Of a DNA stretch of 64,000 bases, positions 58,032 to 64,000 are shown one piece after another; position 1 is the first letter of the stretch, and each line of letters begins with the position of its first letter. The stretch covers positions 1-64,000 of the forward strand of contig QBYE01000005.1 in NCBI GenBank assembly GCA_003282985.1, given 5' to 3'. The translations under genes were made by a program, and so were the position numbers. This stretch comes from Pelagibacteraceae bacterium AG-325-E08 (GTDB lineage: Bacteria > Pseudomonadota > Alphaproteobacteria > Pelagibacterales > Pelagibacteraceae). Under the pieces are notes generated by a model. The model was not told the origin of the DNA. It did no database searches and saw only the letters and a program-made list of their open reading frames with translations.

Positions 58032-59357
58032 TTAGCAGTCTAACGTATTATCTCTTTCCCACCTAGTAATAGCTTTTGTTTTGTCAAAATTTTCTTTTTG
58101 TTTAAATTGGTTAATTTCAGAATTTTTAAGTTTAATATAACTATTGATAACCTCTTTACCAAAAGCATCATTTATATCTTTATTACTTTTAAGTTTTTCA
58201 AGTGATTGATCTAATTCGTTTGGAAGCTTTGGAAGATTAGGATATTTTTTATGATCCTCATACATATTACAATCTAATGGTTTTCCTGGATCAATCTTAT
58301 TTTTTAAACCATCTAAACCTGCAGCTAATACACTAGCTTGTAACAAATATGGATTTACAGACCCATCCATTAACCTTAATTCAAATCTACCAGGATCTGG
58401 AATTCTAATCATGTGCGTTCTATTGTTGCCAGTATAGGAAATACTACTAGGTGACCATGATGCTCCAGATTTAGTTGGAGGAGCATTTATTCTTCGATAA
58501 CTATTTATTGTTGGATTAAAAAAAGCTGATAATGAAGATGCATTCTTTATTACACCTCCAAGAAAATTATAAGCCATTTTACTTAAACCTAAATTATTAG
58601 ATTTATCTAAAAACTTATTTTTTTTACCATCCCAAACTGAGATGTGAGCATGACACCCATTGCCAGTTAAATTTTCAAAAGGTTTTGGCATAAACGTTGC
58701 TCTTAATCCATGTTTTTCTGCAATCGTCTTTACCATAAATTTAAAGAAAGTATGTCTATCAGCTGTAACTAAACAGTCATCATAATCCCAATTCATTTCA
58801 AATTGACCATTAGCATCCTCATGATCATTTTGATAAGGACCCCATCCCATTTCAATCATGCAATCACAAATTTCTTTAATTAGATCATATCTTCTCATTA
58901 AAGCTGATTGATCATAACAAGGTTTTGACTGAGTATCTCTGGGGTCAGCTATTGAATTACCATCTGTTGAAATGAGAAAATATTCACATTCAACACCAGA
59001 TTTCATCTGTAGACCCTTTTTTTTAAGTTTTTTAATTTGATCTTTTAGCATTACTCTTGGTGATGCTTCCACAGGCTTTCCATTCATCCAAAGATCGGAT
59101 GCTAACCAACCAACTTCTTTATTCCATGGTAATTGAATTAAACTATCAGGGTCTGGAATACCAAACATATCAGAGTCAGCAGGTGACATATCTAACCAAG
59201 CAGCAAATCCAGCAAATCCTGCTCCAGCTTCTTGCATTTCTTTTATAGCTCTTGTAGGAACCAATTTTGATCTTAATACTCCAAATAAGTCAACAAAACT
59301 TATTAAGAAGTATTTTATTTTTTTTTCTTTCGCAATTTTAAATAAGTTTTTTGACAT
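58032..59357 (-). CDS. Type III glutamine-synthetase-family ligase (GlnT / gamma-glutamylmethylamide synthetase-like)
   Basis: 441 residues. ATP-grasp-like GS catalytic motifs are visible: ECEYFLI, NGQFEMNW, GNGCHAHISVW, and NRTHMIRIPDPGRFELRLMDGSVNP. The FAGFAAWLDMSPADSDM N-terminal domain is characteristic of the GlnT/GmaS branch. No adenylylation tyrosine of the GlnA type is evident. Proximity to split glutamate-synthase-like genes and Amt suggests methylamine or ammonium glutamylation. True GS and GmaS cannot be separated by eye. Confidence 0.83.
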   Translation of the reverse strand: MSKNLFKIAKEKKIKYFLISFVDLFGVLRSKLVPTRAIKEMQEAGAGFAGFAAWLDMSPADSDMFGIPDPDSLIQLPWNKEVGWLASDLWMNGKPVEASPRVMLKDQIKKLKKKGLQMKSGVECEYFLISTDGNSIADPRDTQSKPCYDQSALMRRYDLIKEICDCMIEMGWGPYQNDHEDANGQFEMNWDYDDCLVTADRHTFFKFMVKTIAEKHGLRATFMPKPFENLTGNGCHAHISVWDGKKNKFLDKSNNLGLSKMAYNFLGGVIKNASSLSAFFNPTINSYRRINAPPTKSGASWSPSSISYTGNNRTHMIRIPDPGRFELRLMDGSVNPYLLQASVLAAGLDGLKNKIDPGKPLDCNMYEDHKKYPNLPKLPNELDQSLEKLKSNKDINDAFGKEVINSYIKLKNSEINQFKQKENFDKTKAITRWERDNTLDC

Positions 59358-59374
59358 GAATTAAATTAACATAA

Positions 59375-59530
59375 TTACCTAAAAAAAGAAAAAATTGTTT
59401 CTCTATAATATATAAGGTTAACAACAATAATTATTAATATAGCTAAAATAACTCCATACTTCGATTTTGGAAAAGCAACACCTCGCATTTTGCTAGGTCT
59501 TAATTCTTTATTATTTTCTTCTTCTTGCAT
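59375..59530 (-). CDS. Candidate 51-residue single-pass membrane protein
   Basis: A small frame with ATG at 59530 and TAA ending at 59375. The first 25 residues are charged (MQEEENNKELRPSK, then MRGVAFPKSKYG), followed by a clean hydrophobic helix (VILAILIIIVVNLIYY) and a short basic tail. It lies after the terminator of the 76-residue gene and 17 bases before the GS-like gene, so it may lead that operon. The charged-then-membrane layout argues against chance. No family recognised. Confidence 0.55.
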   Translation of the reverse strand: MQEEENNKELRPSKMRGVAFPKSKYGVILAILIIIVVNLIYYRETIFSFFR

Positions 59531-59551
59531 TTTATGATTGAAAATTAAAAA

Positions 59552-59576
59552 GGGCGCTACAATTCAAGTAGCGCCC
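59552..59576 (-). terminator. Intrinsic terminator after the amt-linked small gene
   Basis: A perfect 9-bp G-C-rich stem pairs 59552-59560 (gggcgctac) with 59568-59576 (gtagcgccc), loop 7 bases. On the minus strand it is followed by five T (complement of 59547-59551). It ends the amt plus small-protein transcript and separates it from the 51-residue frame and GS-like gene. Confidence 0.92.
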
Positions 59577-59592
59577 AAATTTTTATTTTGTA

Positions 59593-59823
59593 TTACCATT
59601 CAGCAATGTTGCTTTTATGATCATTAGCACTATGTCTTTTTCTTGCCAATCTTTCGAGCTCTTCACTCTCAGATTTTGCAGTCAAAACATGCCAACCGAT
59701 CCATATAACAAAGCCTAGGATAACCAGTAGTGTTTCACTTGAACCAGCACCAGGATAAATAGCACCTGCAACTTCTTCTGCAGGTTTATTTAGGTGATCG
59801 ATCCAGTTTGTAACTGTAGCCAT
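59593..59823 (-). CDS. Small single-pass membrane protein linked to amt
   Basis: 76 residues with an N-terminal amphipathic part, one hydrophobic helix (about 31-48, LLVILGFVIWIGWHVL) and a charged C-terminal tail. I do not recognise the family. It starts 12 bases after amt and ends just before a strong terminator, so it is co-transcribed with the transporter and may be an accessory subunit; that is inference. It has a clear ggagat site. Confidence 0.68.
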   Translation of the reverse strand: MATVTNWIDHLNKPAEEVAGAIYPGAGSSETLLVILGFVIWIGWHVLTAKSESEELERLARKRHSANDHKSNIAEW

Positions 59824-59835
59824 ATATTATCTCCT

Positions 59836-61236
59836 TTACCTGGTTGCGGATGAAACTGCTTTTTCATCACTCTTAGCAGACTCCATCATTTCATAGTCAA
59901 GCCCAGCTATTTCTACTTCTCGGGGGATCCTTAATTTACCCATACCATGAAGTACTTTAGCTATGACATAACCTGGTAACATTCCAAGAACACCAAACAT
60001 TATGATTGCCCCTAAGAACTGTCCTAACGGGTTAATTGAAGCATACGTTGTTCCATCCCACATAGCACCAACACTGTAACCAGATGCTGGATAACCGTTT
60101 AGAACAAAACCGCATATTACTAGACCAATAAATCCAGCATAACCATGTACTGCGACTGCACCTACTGCATCATCAATTTTGAACTTACGTTCAACCCAAT
60201 AATGTAGTTTGTATGAAATCACAACACCGATCATACCAATGATCATTGCTTGAATTGGATGATATAAATCATTTCCAGCTGAAGCACATATAATACCAGC
60301 TAGTCCACTTGAGTAAGTCCAGAAAGGATCACCTTTAGCAATCCAATAACCGGCTAATAATCCTCCTGACAATGACATCAAGAAGTTAAAAGTAATACCA
60401 CTAAGTGTAGTAGGGGTTACGTATATGTTTGTAGCTGTCCAATAACTTATTCCTTCCATCCCATATTCAGGTCCAAGGTCAAAGATTGGTATATTACATG
60501 CTGCATAAAATCCCCAGAATCCAGTATAAATTAAAAATAATCCTACTGTAACTAGCCAAGGATTTCTTGGTCCTATGTTTCTTGGCTCACCACTAGATGA
60601 AAACTTACCAATTCGTGGTCCCAAAACCATTAGAACACCCAAAGCAAATCCACCTGCAATTGCGTGAATTACTCCTGAGGCATAAGCGTCATGATATCCT
60701 AAAATTTTAAGCATCCATCCATCGAAGTGCCATCCCCAAGCAGCATCAATTGTCCAAAAAACAGATCCAATCGCAATTGCTAAAATTCCAAATGCAAAAG
60801 TAGTTATTCTTTCAATGATTGCTCCTGAAACGATAGAAGCAGCTGTCCATGAGAACAGTAAGAATGCAGCCCAGAACACTCCACTTATGTGGTCACCTAA
60901 GTTAACCGCCATGTATTCTGTATTAGCTAAATACCACTTTGCACTAAAAGTACTGTCGTCAGTGATAAGAGCTGTGCTTTCATTCATTATTGAAGGAGCA
61001 ATTCCTGGTCCTGTTGGAAAAGCCCAATAAATCCACCAACCAAATAAAAACCAAGTTACTGTTACCAACGGTATCAGCATTGTATTTTTCATAAGAGTAT
61101 GTTGATGGTGTTTGTATCGTGATGCACCAACTTCATACATACAGAAACCGACGTGAATTAAAAACATCAGTACCACTGTCACCCAGTAGTAAAATTCTGT
61201 AAATATAGTAGTAAGAGCACCTAACTGATCAGTCAT
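59836..61236 (-). CDS. amt: Ammonium transporter (Amt family)
   Basis: 466 residues with eleven likely membrane segments. The pore histidines appear in ASGVIHAIAGG and VGAVAVHGYAGFIG, and the phenylalanine-gate region reads WGFYAACN. No N-terminal signal peptide is obvious. It may carry ammonium or methylammonium. It stands between glutamate-synthase-like genes and a GS-family ligase, so import coupled to assimilation is likely. A 76-residue membrane protein follows. No GlnK gene is adjacent. Confidence 0.92.
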   Translation of the reverse strand: MTDQLGALTTIFTEFYYWVTVVLMFLIHVGFCMYEVGASRYKHHQHTLMKNTMLIPLVTVTWFLFGWWIYWAFPTGPGIAPSIMNESTALITDDSTFSAKWYLANTEYMAVNLGDHISGVFWAAFLLFSWTAASIVSGAIIERITTFAFGILAIAIGSVFWTIDAAWGWHFDGWMLKILGYHDAYASGVIHAIAGGFALGVLMVLGPRIGKFSSSGEPRNIGPRNPWLVTVGLFLIYTGFWGFYAACNIPIFDLGPEYGMEGISYWTATNIYVTPTTLSGITFNFLMSLSGGLLAGYWIAKGDPFWTYSSGLAGIICASAGNDLYHPIQAMIIGMIGVVISYKLHYWVERKFKIDDAVGAVAVHGYAGFIGLVICGFVLNGYPASGYSVGAMWDGTTYASINPLGQFLGAIIMFGVLGMLPGYVIAKVLHGMGKLRIPREVEIAGLDYEMMESAKSDEKAVSSATR

Positions 61237-61305
61237 ATTCTCTCTCCATATTAGTTTTCAAAAGCCTATTAAATTTTCTAAGGTGTGACAAATGAAACAA
61301 CTACA

Positions 61306-61332
61306 AAAAACCTAATATAAACGTCAGGTTTT
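61306..61332 (-). terminator. Terminator-like hairpin downstream of the 138-residue gene
   Basis: An 8-bp stem pairs 61306-61313 (aaaaacct) with 61325-61332 (aggttttt), loop 11 bases. On the minus strand it ends in a T run. It lies about 30 bases after the stop of the gene at 61361, and upstream of amt, so it probably separates the synthase-like transcript from amt. AT-rich stem, moderate strength. Confidence 0.6.
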
Positions 61333-61360
61333 TAAAAAAAAACAACTTAAGATTGTGGAA

Positions 61361-61777
61361 TTAAAATTTTAGATAAGCTTTTTTTAAATCTACAAGAGGA
61401 TGTTTTGGAGACATTTGAAATTTAACTAGTAACTCTCTAGCTATCATATCTCTATCCTGCTGATTTTCTGGTAACTTTATTGACTTTGGAATTGTAACCC
61501 ATCCATTTGCATTTCTGCAAAACACCGCAGGTTTTCCCTCTTCATAACCCATATGAACATCTTCTAACCAGTTAAGATCATCCCAGCCCATAGCTTCTAC
61601 ATATTTTTTTAGGAATGGCGTTATTTTTTTATAATCTGGAAGTAAGTTTACATCATATCTATAACCAATATGTTGGCCAATTAATTTTTCTCTAGCAGTT
61701 TCCTTAAAAGTACCAAGTTTCATTTTCTTTTCTTTTTTTGATTTACTTTTAATTTTACTATTTTTTTTCTTGGGCAT
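61361..61777 (-). CDS. Hypothetical protein in the glutamate-synthase-like cluster
   Basis: 138 residues, very lysine-rich for the first 18; an internal Met at 61723 (MKLGTFKETARE) may be the true start, giving 120 residues. The main part contains YVEAMGWDDLNWLEDVHMGYEEGKP-like acid-rich segments and ends DLKKAYLKF. I do not recognise it. It lies 8 bases after the FMN-domain gene and is bounded by a terminator, so it belongs to that transcript. Confidence 0.62.
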   Translation of the reverse strand: MPKKKNSKIKSKSKKEKKMKLGTFKETAREKLIGQHIGYRYDVNLLPDYKKITPFLKKYVEAMGWDDLNWLEDVHMGYEEGKPAVFCRNANGWVTIPKSIKLPENQQDRDMIARELLVKFQMSPKHPLVDLKKAYLKF

Positions 61778-61785
61778 GATTATCT

Positions 61786-63195
61786 TTATATTTTATGATA
61801 GTTATCAACTCCAACAGTATAGTTTGTTCCTGCCAATGGTACTTTTGCTAAAGCAGAAGCTTCAGATGTTAATGCAGCTAAATCTTCTGGCTCTAAAGAG
61901 TGAATATTAGTTTTTCCACAAGCTCTAGCTAAAAGTTGTGCTTCTAAAGTCATAGAATGTAAATAATTATATACTCTTAAAGCTGCATCATCAGGATTTA
62001 ATCTTGCTCTTAATTTTGGATCTTGAGTAGCAACGCCTACTGGACATCTTCCTGTATGACAGTGGTAACATTCTCCAGCTTTTACTCCCATTTCTTTTTC
62101 AAAATTTGCTTCAGGAATGTCTTTATTACAATTTAATGCAATCATTGAACCAGTTCCGATTGCAATTGCGTCAGCACCTAATGCTAAAGCTTTCGCCATA
62201 TCAGCACCATCTCTTACTCCACCAGCATAAATTAAAGTTACTTTTCCAGTCTTACCAACATCATCTAAGGCTCTTCTAGCTTCTCTGATGGCAGCAATTC
62301 CAGGAATACCAGTATTTGCTGCAGCTATGTGGGGACCAGCACCGGTAGAACCTTCCATTCCATCTAAATAAATAGAATCAGGATCACACTTAGCCGCCAT
62401 ACGAACATCATCATAAACTTTTGAAGCACCAAGTTTTAGTTGAATAGGTACTCTATTTTTAGTCAATTGTCTTAATTCTTCAACTTTTAAAGCTAGATCA
62501 TCTGGACCTAACCAATCAGGGTGTCTTGCTGGAGATCTTTGGTCAATACCAGAAGGTAATGATCTCATTTCAGCTACTTGGTCAGTAACTTTCTGACCCA
62601 TTAAATGTCCTCCCATCCCAACTTTTTGTCCTTGTCCGATAAATACTTCTATTCCATCTGCTAGTTGAGCGTGATGTGGGTTAAACCCATACCTTGATTG
62701 AATACATTGATAAAACCATTTTTCAGAATATCTTCTTTCATCAGGTATCATTCCACCTTCACCTGAACAAGTTGCACTTCCAGCCATTGTTGCTCCTCTA
62801 GCTAAAGCAGTTTTTGCTTCATAAGAGAGAGCACCAAAACTCATTCCAGTAATATATACAGGAATATCTAATTCAATCGGATTCTCACATCTTGGTCCAA
62901 TTACAGTTTTAGTTTCACATTTTTCTCTATAACCCTCAATAACAAATCTTGTAAGTGTCCCAGGTAAGAAAACTAAATCATCAAAAGTTGGAATTTTTTT
63001 CATCAATGCCATACCACGCATTCTGTATCTTCCTAATTGTGCTTTAATATGAATGTCGTCTATAACTTCTGGAGTAAAAATAGCATTATGACCTAATAAA
63101 CTTTTATTTCTTTTTCCCTCTTCATGTGCATGGACATCAGCTTTTCCACCAACTCCTTTACCATTAGATTTTTTTTTCTTTTTTCTTTTTGCCAT
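61786..63195 (-). CDS. FMN/Fe-S subunit of a split glutamate-synthase-like enzyme (MgsC/GlxD-type)
   Basis: 469 residues. This is the synthase domain of GltB as a separate protein. GMSFGALSYEAKTALARGATMAG marks the FMN barrel entry, KLGASKVYDD and YAGGVRDGADMAKALALGADAI the FMN phosphate site, and CYHCHTGRCPVGVATQ holds the three cysteines of the 3Fe-4S cluster. N-methylglutamate synthase and related enzymes of unknown substrate share this split layout. It overlaps the GXGXG subunit gene by one base. Confidence 0.87.
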   Translation of the reverse strand: MAKRKKKKKSNGKGVGGKADVHAHEEGKRNKSLLGHNAIFTPEVIDDIHIKAQLGRYRMRGMALMKKIPTFDDLVFLPGTLTRFVIEGYREKCETKTVIGPRCENPIELDIPVYITGMSFGALSYEAKTALARGATMAGSATCSGEGGMIPDERRYSEKWFYQCIQSRYGFNPHHAQLADGIEVFIGQGQKVGMGGHLMGQKVTDQVAEMRSLPSGIDQRSPARHPDWLGPDDLALKVEELRQLTKNRVPIQLKLGASKVYDDVRMAAKCDPDSIYLDGMEGSTGAGPHIAAANTGIPGIAAIREARRALDDVGKTGKVTLIYAGGVRDGADMAKALALGADAIAIGTGSMIALNCNKDIPEANFEKEMGVKAGECYHCHTGRCPVGVATQDPKLRARLNPDDAALRVYNYLHSMTLEAQLLARACGKTNIHSLEPEDLAALTSEASALAKVPLAGTNYTVGVDNYHKI

Positions 63196-63998
63196 TAGAT
63201 AGCTCCTTTTTTTTCAGTTGGTTCTAAATTGTCATAATTCCAAAGTTTTTTTCCAGCTACTATTTTTTTCATTTTACTCACGTCAAAATTTTCACCAATT
63301 TCAGCAACTTTTAATTTTCTTTTTAGCCAATCTTGATCACTTTTTGTTAACTCTGAGTCTACAGCATCACTACCATAAGACCCAATTTGTCCACCTATGA
63401 AAATTGTCCCATCATACATCGAGTCACCTAAATTAATTCCTACATCTCCAAGTATAATAATTCTTCCTCGTTGCATCATAAATCCAGTAAATGCTCCAGC
63501 ATCACCACCAATTATTATTGTTCCACCCTTCATGTCTATTCCAGTTCTTGCGCCAACACTTCCTTTACAAATTAAATCACCACCTCTGATTGCAGCTCCA
63601 AAACATGATCCTGCATTTTTTTCAATTACAACTTTTCCAGCCATTAAGTTTTCTGCACATGACCATCCAACTCTCCCATTAATTCTAACAGTAGGACCAT
63701 CACATGATCCCATTCCAAAATAACCTAAACTTCCTTCAAAAATTAAATTTAATTTATTCAAAATACCAACACCTAAACTATGTTTTCCTTGAGGATTTTT
63801 AATTACGATCGTTCCAAAGCCCTGACTCATTAAATTATCTATTTCTTTATTAGCTTCAGCAGCTGTCATATCTTTAACATCTAGATTAGTTCTTTTATTA
63901 AAATCAACATCATAAGTACCAAAGTAATAAAAATTTTCTGCTTCGTCAGGATTAAAGAATTTTTGTTGAGTTCTTCCTGTTAAAACTTCTGTATGCAT
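63195..63998 (-). CDS. GXGXG subunit of a split glutamate-synthase-like enzyme (MgsB/GlxC-type)
   Basis: 267 residues from the ATG at 63998, two bases from the window edge, so upstream context for the start is not visible. The parallel beta-helix domain of GltB is seen as repeats such as GSLGYFGMGSCDG, GSVGARTG, GGDAGAFTG and GGQIGSYG. It normally interacts with the FMN subunit and with a class II amidotransferase subunit (MgsA/GlxB), whose gene would lie beyond the window. Confidence 0.85.
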   Translation of the reverse strand: MHTEVLTGRTQQKFFNPDEAENFYYFGTYDVDFNKRTNLDVKDMTAAEANKEIDNLMSQGFGTIVIKNPQGKHSLGVGILNKLNLIFEGSLGYFGMGSCDGPTVRINGRVGWSCAENLMAGKVVIEKNAGSCFGAAIRGGDLICKGSVGARTGIDMKGGTIIIGGDAGAFTGFMMQRGRIIILGDVGINLGDSMYDGTIFIGGQIGSYGSDAVDSELTKSDQDWLKRKLKVAEIGENFDVSKMKKIVAGKKLWNYDNLEPTEKKGAI

Positions 63999-64000
63999 AC

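Overview
This window is a gene-dense, very AT-rich stretch of an oligotrophic alphaproteobacterial chromosome, most likely SAR11 (Pelagibacterales). Reasons: intergenic gaps are tiny and many stop/start codons overlap. The acetolactate synthase carries the GEAS variant I associate with alphaproteobacteria. The window is dominated by high-affinity ABC uptake systems and amino-acid/C1-nitrogen catabolism genes. I see no rRNA, tRNA, insertion sequence, prophage or CRISPR array. No gap without a gene exceeds about 240 bases, so this reads as core streamlined genome rather than an accessory island.

Layout. 1-5528: end of miaA, then branched-chain amino acid synthesis (ilvB, ilvH, ilvC, leuA). 5528-11306: the cell-elongation operon mreB-mreC-mreD-mrdA-rodA, whose first codon overlaps the leuA stop. 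11356-16593: an FAD amine oxidoreductase, a DMT transporter, a D-2-hydroxyacid dehydrogenase, a histone-deacetylase-family amidohydrolase, MsrB and a small membrane protein, then glutaredoxin and a DUF2805 protein on the minus strand. 16656-22889: a LysE-type exporter behind a terminator-like hairpin, then a complete branched-chain amino acid ABC system (livK, terminator, livH, livM, livG, livF) followed by azlCD. 23244-30140: glutarate hydroxylase, a ProC-like reductase, and a second LivGFHM set whose binding protein is encoded convergently behind a shared terminator.

30216-37157 is a divergent catabolic locus. The minus arm holds an LLM flavin monooxygenase, a PF06684 protein, an alpha/beta hydrolase, an aldehyde dehydrogenase and a DMT transporter. 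The plus arm holds an Asp/Glu-racemase-fold enzyme and a DoeA-like M24 hydrolase. Its substrate is unknown and it is the best candidate here for an undescribed pathway. 37214-41702 is a polyamine-type ABC transporter (PotA, PotD, PotB, PotC) with a clear promoter and an internal terminator. 41716-48953 holds a fused hydroxyacyl-CoA dehydrogenase/enoyl-CoA hydratase, a membrane-anchored cyclophilin, a secreted HExxH metallopeptidase, an agmatinase-family enzyme, an aldehyde dehydrogenase and an ArgE-like deacetylase. Together with the transporter these suggest use of polyamine or guanidino compounds.

48977-56421: CsaA, a second LysE-type exporter, aconitase, a YfgM-like TPR protein, a BamB-like lipoprotein, a cupin-like protein, ZapE and YjbQ. 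56427-63998, all on the minus strand: split glutamate-synthase-like subunits (GXGXG and FMN/Fe-S), two unknown small proteins, an Amt transporter, an unannotated 51-residue membrane peptide, a type III glutamine-synthetase-family ligase, a diaminopropionate ammonia-lyase and a conserved hypothetical. The ligase, Amt and split synthase resemble the N-methylglutamate (methylamine) pathway or a related ammonium-assimilation module; the enzyme that would settle this is not in the window.

Start sites were corrected where sequence supports it: HDAC family 14440, msrB 15338, azlD 22879, second livK 30140, DMT transporter 31073 (TTG). All functions are read from motifs and family knowledge; no database search was run.
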